DNA of 64,000 bases from Planococcus citri (lineage: Eukaryota; Arthropoda; Insecta; Hemiptera; Pseudococcidae): the NCBI RefSeq assembly GCF_950023065.1, contig NC_088681.1, forward strand, positions 34,878,836-34,942,835, written 5' to 3'. The notes under the pieces are model-generated. The model saw nothing but the letters and a program-made list of their open reading frames with translations. It searched no databases and was not told where the DNA came from. Made by a program: the position numbers and the translations under genes. Of this stretch, positions 37,090-49,834 are shown in pieces (position 1 is the first letter of the stretch; each line of letters starts with the position of its first letter).

Positions 37090-38480
37090 ACCTGTCTTGA
37101 CCTCTTGACCCTGAAACAGGTCAAATGGTGTTGGAAGGTTGAAAACGGCAAAAGGCACTTCGGGTACATTCTCCCATTGTACTGTGAAAACTTGAGCCTT
37201 CTAAATCAATTATTTGGAGGGGCTACAGGCTGTCTAAAAAATTGGAAAATGTGTAAAATAGCAAAAAAATCCACTTTTTTGACCTTGGAGAGAGGTCAAA
37301 TATGGTTGGAAGGTTGAAACCTGCAAAAGGCACTTTGGATACATCCTCCCAATGTACTGTGAAAATTTGGACTCTCTAGGTCAATTTGGAGGGGCTGTAG
37401 GCTATCTAAAAAATTGAAAAACACGTAAAATAGCAAAAAAAATCCACTTTTTTGACCCTGAAGAGAGGTCAAATAGGGTTGGAAGGTTGAAACCTGCAAT
37501 AAGTACTTATGGGGCACCTTCCCATTTTATGCTGAAAATTTGGACCCCCTAGATCAATTTTAGGGGTGAAGGGGTCAAAAATAGAGGTCAAATGTGGTTT
37601 TCCCAACTTAGATAGGGTGGGGATGACCTAGGAAGCTGAAATTTGGATATGTTGATCACAATAGAGGTACTGACCAGTGGTATGATTTTGGATCCTTTTC
37701 GTCCATTTGGGGTCATATTATGACCCTCCAAGAAAATGACCTTTCTGTAAAAATGGGGTTGGAAGATTGAAACATGCAAAAGGCACTTTGGGTACACCCT
37801 CCCATTGTACTGTGAAAATTTGGACCCTCTATGTCAATTTGGAGGGGCTATAGGCTGTCTGAAAAATTGAAAAACACGTAAAATAGACCAAAAATCCACT
37901 TTTTTGACCCTGGAGAGAGGTCAAATAGAGTTGAAACGTTGAAACCTGCAATAATCACTTATGGGGCACCCTCTCATTGTATGCTGAAAAGTTGGACCTT
38001 CTAGATCAATTTTAGGGGTGAGGGGGTCAAAAATTGGGGTCGAATGTGGTTTTTCCCACCTTAAACATGGTGGGGATGACCTAGGAAGCTGAAATTTGGA
38101 TATGTTGATCACAGTGATAGTACTGACCAATGGTATGATTTTGAACCATTTTCATCTGTTTGGAGTCATATTATGCTCCTCCAAAAAAAAGACCTTTCTG
38201 TAATTTTCAACTTTGACCCTCCCCACTCCAGAGGTCAACTGTAGCTCCCAAAAGAACCCTATTCCCCAAGTTTGACTTCATTTGAATAATTAGAACAGGT
38301 TCCCAGTCATAAAATGTAAAAATTGCCATCCTGCTGAAACTTATAAATATCTTGACACACCGGGAATCGTCTAATAGTTTAAGCTCAAAACGTCGAGAAC
38401 TATCAAAATTTTTGACCCCCGACCTTTTTATTCAAAGTTGGGCCTACCGCAATAGCCATCATTTTTTACAAAAATTTGGC
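37090..38480 (-). repeat. Dispersed tandem repeat of about 180 bp, inverse of the 26.5 kb repeat
   Basis: The phrase 'ggttgaaacctgcaaaaggc' or a close variant starts units near 37,135, 37,313, 37,485, 37,760 and 37,940. Each unit continues with 'tgtactgtgaaaatttgga', 'tcaatttggaggggctgtagg' and 'atccacttttttgaccctgg'. The last 300 bp (38,150-38,480) matches the inverse of 26,480-26,660. Open frames on the minus strand that include 'STFQPYL' repeats are repeat translation. Confidence 0.7.
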
Positions 38481-41400
38481 TAAAAATGGTAAGAATTAAT
38501 AAAAATTAAAAGTAAGTAAACAAATATGATGTACGCAATCTCCTGCAGAGTAGAAGCGACACTGACTATGACAATGGTCAGATAAAAGCTCTGACTGGAC
38601 CAGAATGACCGAATTATCGAATCATTTTCCTCTGGAATGACACTGACTTGCAAAAAAAAAAAAAAAATGGTAAATACATACTATTCTGTGATTAGCTGAA
38701 AATCTTGAAATGTGATCACAAAACAGATGATCTATGAAAATTGTTAATCTAAAATTTCAAAAATTAATCATTTTTCAAATTATAAGTAGGTACAGAAAAA
38801 TCATTCTTTCTTCTCTCAACTTCTCAGTCTTTTGTATTGTTCACCACACTCATCTAGCTACTTTCATTCATAAAAACCTGATACACACACCAATAGATAG
38901 GTACTTAATGCAAATTTTCTGACAATGGAGACTTCACTTAAAGCTTAATAAATTCAGAGGCCAAAAAAAAACATCTTGACTTACATTAAAACCGCATTGT
39001 CTAAGGAGGAAAAAAATGTGAAAAAATTTCCACCAAAATTCTTTGAATGGAAGATGGAAAAAAATACACGCGGCTGCGGACGAGAAATGCTTAATAATAT
39101 TTATTACCGAGGAGCATCTGGTGTTGGTACATTAGCGTGTTGTAGCTGTGGCTTTAAAACATCTCTGTATAAAATATGATACTTAATATTTAATTTGAAA
39201 GAGAAGAAAAACCCTGTTAAGACTTTTTATATTCGAGACGATTCGATTAGAACAAGAAATCCTTCTCGATTTACAAAAACGCGAATGAATTTTAATAACT
39301 AACTACGTCGTAATTTGTAATTTTTTCACAATAAGTGATGGTTTTAGTTTATGATGGGAAGAAGTATTAATTCATAACTACAAAACGAACGCAAAACATT
39401 TCTGAGAGTCAGAAAAACATAGGTGAAAAAAAAGAAATAGGTAGGTACCTACCATCAAATCAATTCGCATCAGAGAAGAGGGTAAAAAGCGCGAGTGAAA
39501 ATCCATTTCACAAGGCAATAGCATAGAGGTAGAGAGAGAGTTAGCTACTCGAGACTCTACAGGTGTGATTTTTCAATTTTCCTACCTTGGTTGTGTATAG
39601 GTATTCGTTTTCTAAAAGCAAATATTATTCGCACGTATCAGGAAAGCAATTTACATCCCATTAGCTGCTTCTGTTTGGCGAACAGTCGTATTTCATTAAA
39701 TCAAGAACGCCTAGCGCCTCGCGCCCCGGCCAAAAAAAGCATAAAAATGATGACGAAGGGAGCAGAGAGTGAAGCTGGGAAAAAACCTCACGTAGATTCT
39801 TATAAAATACTTGACATACTCATCATAAAACATTCAATTCGGCGCTCTTCAGAACAAAAACTACAACCTTATAAAAAATGAGAAGCAAGATTAACTCGGA
39901 TCCCGGGTACCTAGTGAATGATGAGAAAAGTCGTTAGAAAAACGCCGGAATGTACACGGATATGGGACGAGGGTAGAGCACTATAAGAACGTTCCGCGAT
40001 GCCGGATTTTTTTCCTGCTATATTTTTCGAACAAGGTAAGAAAAGCCGCGTTCAAATTGAACGCCGACATTACGTAGCATAGCATAGCATAGCGTTGTAG
40101 GTATACCTATGTAGAGAGAGCTGAAAAACACAGCCTGCAACTACCTTCATTCCCCCATTAACGGCCACCCGGTAGACCACGTTTCGACGATTTTATCGCA
40201 TCCGAACGATAATAACGACGCTGCAAAATTATAGGGAAAAAAAGGTCATTACTGTGGTTTTGATCAACAACGCGACAATTAATTTGAAATTTTTCGCATT
40301 TATTCGACGCGTATTTTAATATAAAACCCGGAGACGAATTCCTCCACCAAGTATACTAACTCGTCGACCAAAAGTTTCAACATTCTTTTTACCTCGCACA
40401 GATCATCGTAAGATTTTCCTTTTTTTCTTATTTCTGAAATACACTCGTAGGTACATAAGATGCCTATAATTTCGTATAATACCTAACTTGATGTACGTAT
40501 TTGAACTGATTACATCATTTGGAATCGATTCATTCGTCGGTGCGGTATTCGTAATCTCAACACCCCAAACCGCGACTATAAAGGCGGAAACACCCACATA
40601 TCAGAGGTAGGTATTTACTATTTACCCAACCATCTCGTACATATTAATCGAATTAAAACACGATACAATTTTAAATCGTCCATCAGCCGAATATTGTTCA
40701 TTCAAGTGTATTGCACGCTTCAACGAATTACCAGATTTTATATTATAATTTGGCATCGAAACGTACCTACGTATTCACAAACGACGAACAGAAGATTCAA
40801 TTCTGTAACCACATATTCGATTGACACCGATCGACTTTTCATTCCAAGATTTCCTCACCTAGTATATTTGGTACAATTTTATCTCCTCCTGGCACAATAG
40901 CTAGGAGTATTTTAAGATTTATGCCAGACATGTTATGCATGACCTTAATTTGATGACCTAATAAGTAAAATGTGTAAAATGATGAGAAAAATTGGAAATT
41001 CCCCCTCCCATCACCCCCCCCCCCCCCGAAAACCGATGGGTATCAGATACATCACAAGTAACCATTGCTGATTTTTTTTGAAATAGATATTTATCATCTT
41101 CCTCATTGATATTCATTAAAACATTTCTTCAAGGAGAGTCAGATTTTTTAAATTTTGAGATGAAATTCAGGAGTAAAAATTATCCAGGGGGAGGGGGTGG
41201 GATTTATTCCGGGTCATTTCGACTTCTACATGCCAATGCTCCGTCTTTCCCTTCACTTCGCATGAAAAACAAAGTACCCTAATTTTCTCCTAAAAATGAA
41301 TTGAAATTCTTACGTGTTAATAGAATTGCCTAACCAGTTTGCCGTAAATACAGAAGAAGGAATAATGTTTCCAAACTTTTCAAGCTAATAATTCTCAAGC

Positions 41401-43400
41401 TTGTTTGAACTTGGAAACAATCTGATTGCGAGATATCATAAATTAAAATTTGAAATCATCAAAACTGCATGAACTTGCAAAATGAAAGCTCAACTCTATC
41501 AGATGGATATAAAAGTTGAAAACTGAAATTTAAAAGGTTGGAAAAATCTCAGAGAAAATCCTTTTTTATTTCATTTTAAACAAATTATTGTTCAAAATGG
41601 GATCTTGACACTCCTCAGGGACACAAAAGCCCTCGATGAGCAAATAAATTCAAGAAAATTCAGAAAAAGATGTGACATATTGATTGTTATTGATTTGAAA
41701 GCGTTGAGCTAGAATATAGTGGATTATTTTGTCAATTCTATCTTTCTGAAGCTAAACGACCCCTCCTTATTCTCAAAAAATACGGTCAAAATACAGAAAA
41801 ACCTAACATAATTGGTAAGTGACATGTTGGATATTAAATTTTTAAAATAGAAATTTGAGAATAAATTCACTCCTCTTCTCCCTCCCCTACACCATAGCAT
41901 ATTTGAAATCTCTAGTTACTTTTAATTCAGAATAAGTATGTATCTGATTCTCACAAATTTCAAATAAGTAATATTCTTGCATCATTTTACAGATTTATTT
42001 TCAAGTTAAACTCATCCTCGATTTTTAATTATTTTTATGACAATTTTACTGATTTATGATCATTTAAAGAAACTTTGTTCTTTTTTTTTGCAATCTTTGG
42101 AACATTTTATTTTTTAAATAATTTTACACAATTTTTACAATTTTGTATTCCATTTTAATCAGATGTTTTATAATTTTTTGCATAATTTTCGACAATTTTT
42201 GAAACAATTTTTCTGGTATCCTGTAAATCTTGGAAAATTTTTCAATACCTACCTATTTATGTAATTGTGAATTTTTTACAGCACTTGAATTTTTTTGAGC
42301 AATTATTGCAATACTATTTCTGAAAAAATGGGAAAATTTTATTCGTACCTATTTCGTTTATTTTATTGCAATATTTTATTAATTTTTCCTTCATTTTAAA
42401 CTTTTTATTCATGCAGCAAATTGATAGATTTTCAAAATTTCTGAAACGTAATCATTTTATAAACTACTGTTTCTTGATTTCCAACTATTTTCATGTACAT
42501 TTAATTGATTATCTGAAGAACAACTTTGTTTTCATCTTGAGGAATTGATGCAATATTTTCAGAATTTTGGTACCATTTTGTCATTTTTTTGGTACCTGCT
42601 TAATTTTTAAAAATTTCTGTGTCAATGTTGTCAACCTTCTATTTATATCTGTTAAGAATTATTTTTGCAAAATTGTATGCAACTTTGATTAACTTTTAGA
42701 TAATTTTACTTATAATGATTTTCATAATGCTAATTTTGTTGGTTTGAGATTCGTTGCAATATTTCAATAATTTTTTGAAAAGTGTTCGCAACATTCTACA
42801 GAATTTTGGTAGGCTAAGTTTTGATGACTTCTTGGTGACTGATTCACCAAGAGTCATCAGCATCAAAATTGATCACATAAGGTTACTGCTTGGGGAATCT
42901 TTCATCAAGAAGTCACCATACTACGTATCAATTGTGAATGTTTTGTAAATTTTTTAATAATTATGCAATTTCAAGTAATTAAAAAAAAACTTTGCAAGCT
43001 TTAAGAAATGACATTATCAGTCATTTTCATGCAATTTTTTCAACTTTTCGTCGTATTTTTCTGCTACTCTTATTTCGATCATTCTTTCAACATTTTTCAT
43101 GGTCGTGACTCGATTATATTTTACTCGCAAATTAGGTACCCATCATGGTGTTATAGGTACTCAAAAATTCATGATAAAAATCATTTGATAAAGGGGAGGG
43201 GTACAGGGGCCATTTTACAAATGAGTATTTTTTTCATGTTTCAGGGGAACTAGAAAACAAAACAAAAATAAGTCCCATACTCCATTTTTTGAAACATTGC
43301 TCAATTAAAAATTGAATTATACTAAATAGGTACCTCAATATCATAGGTACCTTAAATACTCGTAGGTACGAGTAAATCGTTTAAAATCCAACTTGTGACT
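38481..43400. other. AT-rich intergenic sequence
   Basis: No gene supported. There are A-runs near 38,649, a C-run near 41,018, an (AGCAT)n tract at about 40,078-40,098, AG-rich microsatellite near 39,532, and the ~40 bp dispersed motif at 41,311-41,350. From 41,900 to 43,000 the DNA is T-rich, with modules like 'caatttttgaaac' and 'gcaatattttc' in loose tandem. Open frames are below 100 codons and lack splice sites. Confidence 0.45.
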
Positions 43401-43403
43401 TAC

Positions 43404-43460
43404 CTATTAATATCACTCTGAATGTGGAATTCCGCTCCGTTCGCATGGATTCGTCGATAC
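43404..43460 (-). CDS. Candidate isolated exon on the minus strand
   Basis: On the minus strand a long T-rich tract ending in 'ttttttttcag' (43,461 onward) is followed by 57 bases and then a strong donor, 'aatag|gtaagtcac'. Two reading frames are open. One contains an ATG 14 bases into the exon and would start a protein with MRTERNSTFRVILI. The other is open throughout and reads YRRIHANGAEFHIQSDIN. I cannot tell which is used. If it is a first coding exon, its promoter would lie to the right, possibly at 63.0-63.4 kb, and the gene at 44-47 kb would be nested in its intron. Support is splice-site quality only, and the family is not recognised. Confidence 0.35.
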
Positions 43461-44139
43461 CTGAAAAAAAAATAAATAAAATAAAGGTTAATTTGCTGCA
43501 GGATATTTTTTCGTGAACCATCGCGAACCGAAAGGAGAATGGTTACGCAATTTAAGAAAATAAATGGTTCACAAACTCGTACGATTGATAAAACTTTAAT
43601 TTAACAAAACCGTTTGTTTACCAACTCACTCATTTCAGTTTTTGATCACTAATCACTATAGTAAAATGTAAAATCACACTTGAAAAATTTGTTAAAATTC
43701 TTAAATCATCAATTCAAAGATATCATTGTGTAGTGCGAAAATTTGTGAAAAAAATTCTACCAGCAATCCCATCGGTGAATTTTATTAAAAACTTTTCCGT
43801 CGGCGACGCTTTGGAGAGAGAAAAAAACGAATAGGTAAATTCATTCATGACCTAAATAAATACTATTAAAACATCGCCGAGGAAGTGAAATATTTCAGTT
43901 AATGGTAATAAGTAAAAATAAAAGAAAATCTAAAAAAATATATTCAACTTTGCAATCGGTACGACGTATCTCTGATGGGAATTGAAAAACGAATATTTTA
44001 AAACTTGGGTTTCCCCCGGTCGTCGTGTGGTTTTCATTTTCTCTCATCGCAACATGAACGATAATATAAAAAAGTCAGATATAAAATGTTCCATATTTTA
44101 AAAATTGTAACTGTAAAATAAAAACGGTAATTTTTTCAG

Positions 44140-44207
44140 CGAAAGTTTTAGCATTGAAAAGCCATTATACGTGTCAGAGGAGTATTAATATTAAAAACTC
44201 GTAAAAT
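44140..44207 (+). other. Probable 5' untranslated part of the phase-1 gene
   Basis: A pyrimidine tract and AG ('taattttttcag') end at 44,139, so an exon carrying the start codon probably begins at 44,140, implying at least one non-coding exon upstream. An in-frame TAA at 44,202-44,204 sits two codons before the ATG at 44,208, which supports that ATG as the start. Confidence 0.5.
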
Positions 44208-47038
44208 ATGAATCAATCAATCGGAGCCAATTCATTTGAAAAAAGTTTACTGCAAAAATCTCGTACAGATGGTTGGCAACAAGAATCCGCTAATGAATTA
44301 TGGAAAGGTACGAAAACTAATTAATGTTCATATACGCGTCTCTTTTATGGTACCTGCATTAAACCCTAGCTTTTGTACACCTACATAAATATCTACTCGT
44401 GTATATTTGCGGTGAATAATTATTTCGTGTGTGGTGAATTTTTTACAGGTAGTTTTTCTTCGGTTTGTTCTCAGAACAGTGTTCCAAATGGTACTAATCA
44501 AGTGTATGAAAATTTATTACGTATTTGCGAAGAAATCGACACAGCTTTGCCAGAAATTCGATCGACGGTTAATAAAAGTTAATGTTTTTACATGTCTGGG
44601 GGTATTTTCCATTGCGAAAATTTCCCTTCCGATAACTTTGATCAATGTTTTCCTCAATACATGAAAATAATTTTTAGAAAGCGAGCTACAAATCAACGAA
44701 CAGCCGAACTTGTCCGAAGATAGCCCATTAGATGATATTTTTACCCACAATGTGGCTTTTGACGATTTAGGAACAAGTCTCGAAGATATTGAAATTTACG
44801 AGGATATTTTAAGTAAGTATAATGTAGGCTTGAAACTTTTTTTTTTTCAATAAAATTTATCAACGAGGAAAACCACCTTCTTTCGTACTAATTGCAGACG
44901 CCTCAGCTATGATGGACAACGAAGATTGTATTTATAATCAGAATTTCGATATTATGAAAACCAATCAATTTTTACAGAGTGACACGTTCAATGATTTATT
45001 AACCTTGCCACTTCCCAATTCTATGCAGAGAGCTCAATGCCAGAATCCGAATCAATGTGGGTCCAACACAGCGACAATTTTTGGTAACTTGGTCTTCTTC
45101 ATTGAAATCTAAAAACTCAAAATTTAATCAAATTGGCAACCCACGATGTGATCATTACTATTACAGATCGAGCACCAATTTTCGCTGACGATGAAATCGA
45201 TCAATACCTGGCCAGTAAAAACTTTAATTTCAACCATAATTTTCACACATCCTCGAACAAGTCGAATGGTCGAGACGAAGATGCAGTAGATCCTTTACAA
45301 TTTTGGCATAAACTGAACTGTGGTAAATTACCAGAACTATGTCCATCGAAAGAGACTCCAGCAGTGCCTGAAATCGATGATTCAGACGAATCGAAAAAAT
45401 CCACGAAAAGTGTTCTAGCCATACTGGATTTCACTCTGCCTTCGCTTTCTTCCTCAACTTCTTCGTGTGCACTGTCGTCGCCAGGTTCGTGTTTCATTAA
45501 TTACAAAAAATAAGAAAACTTTCTTTTAAACGAGTCACTTCTCTTGTCGAACGAATAGGAACAGAAATGTTGTTGAAAAAAAAAGTGGGCGCCTTGAAAA
45601 TTTTTTTTTATAAAGTTTTGTTGCACAAACAGATGCGAAGGGCGCTGTCAAATCAGCGAACTGTAAAATAATGAAAATAAATGGTAAAGCTTTTCCTGCA
45701 ATGTACTCGTAGTTCTTTTTAAAAACTCCAAGTATGGTATCTTGATCTCAGCCGCAGCTCTGTTACCCGTCTTTACGTCTATATTTATTTTCATGTCTTG
45801 CTGTTGGTAATTTTTCAAAATACTCGTAACTTCTTGTACGACTTTTGCAGAACAAAAAGATATCGAAATTCAACCAACAGTTACGAAAAGTTTGCAAAGT
45901 AAGGCGCCGAGTTCTAGTAAAGATTCGAAGAAGAATTTGCAGGCAGGTCTTCCAGTTTTGGTAACGGAATCCAACGATGATTCTATTGAGACGAATAAAG
46001 CTCCTAAGAAAAAAAAGAAGAAGAAATCCAAAAAGAATAAAACTAATACGTTGGAGTTATTGAAGCGAGATTTGGTTTTATCGTCGCCATCGTCTAGTGA
46101 ATCTTCGTTTTCATCAGTGTCAGGTAAGGTTAAGATAATTAATAAGGTATGATGTTTATTCATTTTATTTATTTATTTAGGTATGTATTTAATCATGAAA
46201 AAATAGAGGTCTCGTTAATGTCTGAGCAGACTTGAATAAGCGTGCTGAAAATTTCAGACTTCCAATCATTTTATGAAAGCTACTGATCCAGTTCTCAAGA
46301 TTTCAATAAATATTTTCATTCGAATTTTTTAAACGTTTTTAAAACAGTGCAATTTACAATAGAAATTTTCTCGGTATTTTTCCAGGCATTAAACCACTCA
46401 AAAAAAGGAAATTGAACACCCAACAAGCAGTCCATGAAAACTCAATCCGTCCACAAAAACCAACTCCACCCAAACAGACAAAAAGCTCACCTATCAAACC
46501 ATCAATCAAGATCACCCCCAAGACCCAATCTACTCCTCAATCAACTCCAAAATCCACTTCTCCAACTCTAAAAGCTGGCGCCATCTACATCGAACAACAA
46601 CTGGGTGCTGCTTGCAAACAAAAGACTCAACCAAAGGCATCAAAAAACGATAAAAACTTCACGCCACCATCCAGTAGCAAGCTGAAAACCCCCGCTACTA
46701 AAGAGAAAACACCCCAAACACCGGAAATTTCATCGAAACAAAAACATAAAAAAACTCCCGATTCGAATAAAAAGGACACATCGCGTAATTCGACACCGAA
46801 ATCTGATAAAACCAAATTCAAACCATCAGAAGATCAAAAACGATCACAGTCCTCGTCATCAAAATCATCTCCCGCGTCGATGCCAAGTCTCCGATCTGAA
46901 TCACCATTTCGGCTACCTCGAGTCAAAAAGGACGCAAACAATAATAAGCTGAACACCACTAAAGCACCTGCTCCTGGCGCAAAACCAGTTAAACAACGAG
47001 ATAAGTTGAGTAATCGTAAAACCACACCAACGAAGTAA
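44208..47038 (+). CDS. Spliced gene for a Ser/Lys/Pro-rich, probably nuclear protein; all introns phase 1
   Basis: I join eight coding exons: 44208-44307, 44449-44577, 44678-44812, 44898-45083, 45167-45484, 45633-45683, 45851-46123 and 46386-47038. This gives 1845 nt and 614 residues with a TAA stop. Introns are 83-262 bp, GT-AG, with pyrimidine-rich acceptors. The donors at 44,578 (gttaat) and 45,485 (gttcgt) are weak, but only they keep the frame open. All seven introns cut a codon after its first base, and the internal exons are 129, 135, 186, 318, 51 and 273 nt, all multiples of three. The product has no signal peptide or membrane segment. Residues 1-300 are acidic to neutral with Asn, Ser and Asp. 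Residues 359-370 are a lysine block (seven K, then SKKNK) that looks like a nuclear localisation signal. Residues 399-614 are basic and low-complexity, rich in SP/TP, Lys and Ser. I do not recognise the family. The 51-nt exon is the least certain. Confidence 0.75.
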
Positions 47039-47680
47039 AAATTTCACTCAGTGGGTACCAAAAAATTCATCTTCTACAGTACAAGGTCATCGACAAAGTA
47101 AATTAAAATTCATTCCAAGTAAAATGAGAAAAAGGAATCATTCGAAATGCTAAATGAAATTCCATTTTAAGCAAGAAAAAAACGTCGTGAGGTATTTCCT
47201 TTGTCATTTGTTTTCAATATTAAAAATAAGAAACGGAAATTTCGCCGGTAAAATGTAAAGCTTAAAAAAGCAATTTAGCTTTAAAATGTGCAACTCCCTT
47301 TATCATCGATAAAATCCAGGTTAGATATTCGTGTTTTACATAAAGTTTTAAAAGTGCCATGGCGTGTACAATTAACGTGAAAAAAGACGAGATTTTAATT
47401 TATGAATTTTTTTTTTTTTGTTAAATTAACCATAAAAATGCGAGAGAAAGATGCAGTAGAAATTTCAATTATTCTTAATGAAAATAGTAATTTAATTTGT
47501 ACATAAAAATCATTTAGTTTTTCTTTGAATTATTAATTCCAGTTTCAGTTGTTTGACTAATTAGTGTTCTAAAGATAAAATTTAGTGCAAGTTTATATTA
47601 AAGTTAGAAGTATTTCAATTAATTTATAATTCACTTGTTCGTACCATACCATGTTGTGAATAAATTTATTTTAGCAAGGA
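47039..47680 (+). terminator. 3' untranslated region and poly(A) signal of the phase-1 gene
   Basis: After the stop codon, AT-rich sequence without open frames runs to a canonical AATAAA at 47,659-47,664, followed by T-rich sequence. A cleavage site shortly after 47,675 would give a 3' untranslated region of about 640 bases. A second AATAAA lies near 47,825. Termination at the first signal is inferred from sequence only. Confidence 0.5.
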
Positions 47681-48887
47681 ATTCGATGCATTTCGACTGT
47701 AACTTTAAACGGTAGTTTATCTTCCGTTCTTAATTATTCGTATCGTAAGGTAGAAATTTTTACGATAAAAAGGTAAAAAGAATTCAACTGCGTTCATTGT
47801 ATACGAGTAATATTTTTAGCAAAAAATAAACACAAAGAACTGACGTCTCAAAAGAGAAAAAAATTCCCCAAATTTGATCCATGAAGTTTCTAGGTATGTA
47901 ATGTTTTGGATTCAAAGAACAGTATACTTAAGCTATACGTATACAGTAGGTATGTATCCAACCCATCAAAATTACACACCTATGCTCTGAAAAAATACGC
48001 CCCAAGCTCTGGAACATACTCACATCAAAGTCTCAACTATCGGTACCTACCAACATTAATCAATAGTCAGATTTAATAATCAGAGGCACCGTCGAGCTGC
48101 CACGTTCGGCTTCATCCGTGCTTAGATAATTTGGTAAATTTAGCACAAAAGGCACGCTCGGTGAAAATGTAAACGACCTTATTTACTCCCCCAAAATACA
48201 ATAATTGCCAACGTTAAAATTTAACTAACCGTATTATTTATTCTCCATTCGCATATCAATACTAAAAGGCGATCATGTGTAATTGTCTGACTTTACGATA
48301 ATCGTTAAAAATTGCAGAAAAGCGTAGGTCTAGGTACATTGGCATAAGTACTCGAAATCGAGAAATTAGATAGGTACCTAAATAGATATGTATGTACATA
48401 GTAAACACTATAGGAACACACACAGGTAAAACGTAGGTATATTTTTATCATACCATTGCAGGTAGACAAGTATTTTCATTAAACCAAGTATTATTAAGGA
48501 AAAATTTTCAAAACCAGGTAGGTACTAGGTAAGTAGCGTTGTAGTCGGATAAAAAAAGGTTTTGTAAAGCCCGAGTAAAAGTTTATGGAAATTTTCCACA
48601 AATAACTACCATGCTTGGTTTTACTCTACAGTATGACGCAAAAGTCCTTAAAATAAGCTGAGGTAACTTTTCAATTTTCAACAATAATTAACATTAACAA
48701 TAACGAAGGAATTCGATGATGTACCTGGATAGAAAAGAAAAACTTCGCAGATAATACATTTAAAAAAAATCAAAATCGATAGAGCTGAATGATCAAGTTT
48801 TAAAATTAGCCACAAGTTTCAATAATTTTGTTGTCCATTACCTTCTTCAATTTATGGAATGAGTCATTCCTTTTATTAGGTATCTAC
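47681..48887. other. AT-rich spacer downstream of the gene
   Basis: No gene seen. Several TAGGTA/TACCTA words occur (for example 48,350-48,420). Nothing resembling an RNA gene or open exon was found. Confidence 0.5.
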
Positions 48888-49185
48888 TTTTTAGTGTGCG
48901 TAGCACACTATTGGTTTCGTTCTGAAACTGGAAAAATTCTTTGGAACGAATGTTCTCTTAGATGGATGGGCCGATTTTTTTTGAAATTTCTTTACGTAGA
49001 TGCGGCTTGACATGAGGTATTCAACGCCGTAATTATAATTGCAATTACTCAATTAGCTTCTTGAGTAATTGCAATTAATTACGAAAATTTGTGCCAAAAA
49101 AAGAATAAAAAGGGGAAAAAGGCCATATCAAAAGCGCGAAGCCGACAAAAGCAAAGCCGATGTCAGATAAATTTCGAAATTATTT

Positions 49186-49490
49186 TTATCAAAGGGAAGC
49201 CGACCCCCTGTGGTGTTATATTTATCAAACGTGAAGCCGACATCGGTTTTAATTTCGAAATTTATGTAACACCACAGGGGCTCTAAAATCTTTTCTATTG
49301 TTCAGTTTTCAAATTTTTATCAAAGGGAAGCCGACCCCCTGTGGTGTTATATTTTATCAAACGTGAAGCCGACATCGGTTTTAATTTTGAAATTTATGTA
49401 ACACCACAGGGGTTCTAAAATCTTTTCTATTGTTCAGTTTTCAAATTTTTATCAAAGGGAAGCCGACCCCCTGTGGTGTTATATTTCACC
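49186..49490. repeat. 131 bp tandem repeat inside element A
   Basis: Units begin at about 49,191, 49,322 and 49,454 ('aaagggaagccgacccc'), a period of 131-132 bp, with the third unit partial. Each unit contains an inverted repeat: 'ccctgtggtgttata' and, about 65 bases later, 'taacaccacagggg', plus the direct pair 'gaagccgacc' and 'gaagccgaca'. The copies are nearly identical, so the array is young. Confidence 0.85.
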
Positions 49491-49700
49491 GAAAGCAGGT
49501 GGTTACCCTTTCTGAATCAAAACCCACCATTTTAGAACACCTGCAGGTGTTTCATTTACACACATTCAGTACCTACATGCCGAAAGCAGGTGGTTACCCT
49601 TTCTAAATCAAAACCCACCATTTTAGAACACCTGCAGGTGTTTCATTTACACTTGTTCAGTACCTAGATGCTGAAAGCAGGTGGTTATCCTTTCTAAATC
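49490..49700. repeat. 91 bp tandem repeat inside element A
   Basis: Units start with 'gaaagcaggtggttaccctt' at about 49,491, 49,582 and 49,673, a strict 91 bp period, with the third unit truncated. Each contains the palindrome 'acacctgcaggtgt'. It abuts the 131 bp array directly, so the element has accumulated successive unrelated arrays. Confidence 0.85.
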
Positions 49701-49834
49701 AAACCCCACCAGTCATTTGTAATTTTGCTGTGCTCCTAAGAGGTTGTCTCACTCACTCAGTACTTTTGGAGTTGCATTATGCTTTCGTGATATATCGCGT
49801 TGTGCTCTGGAGCTTTTAGAATAGCATAGTGTAT

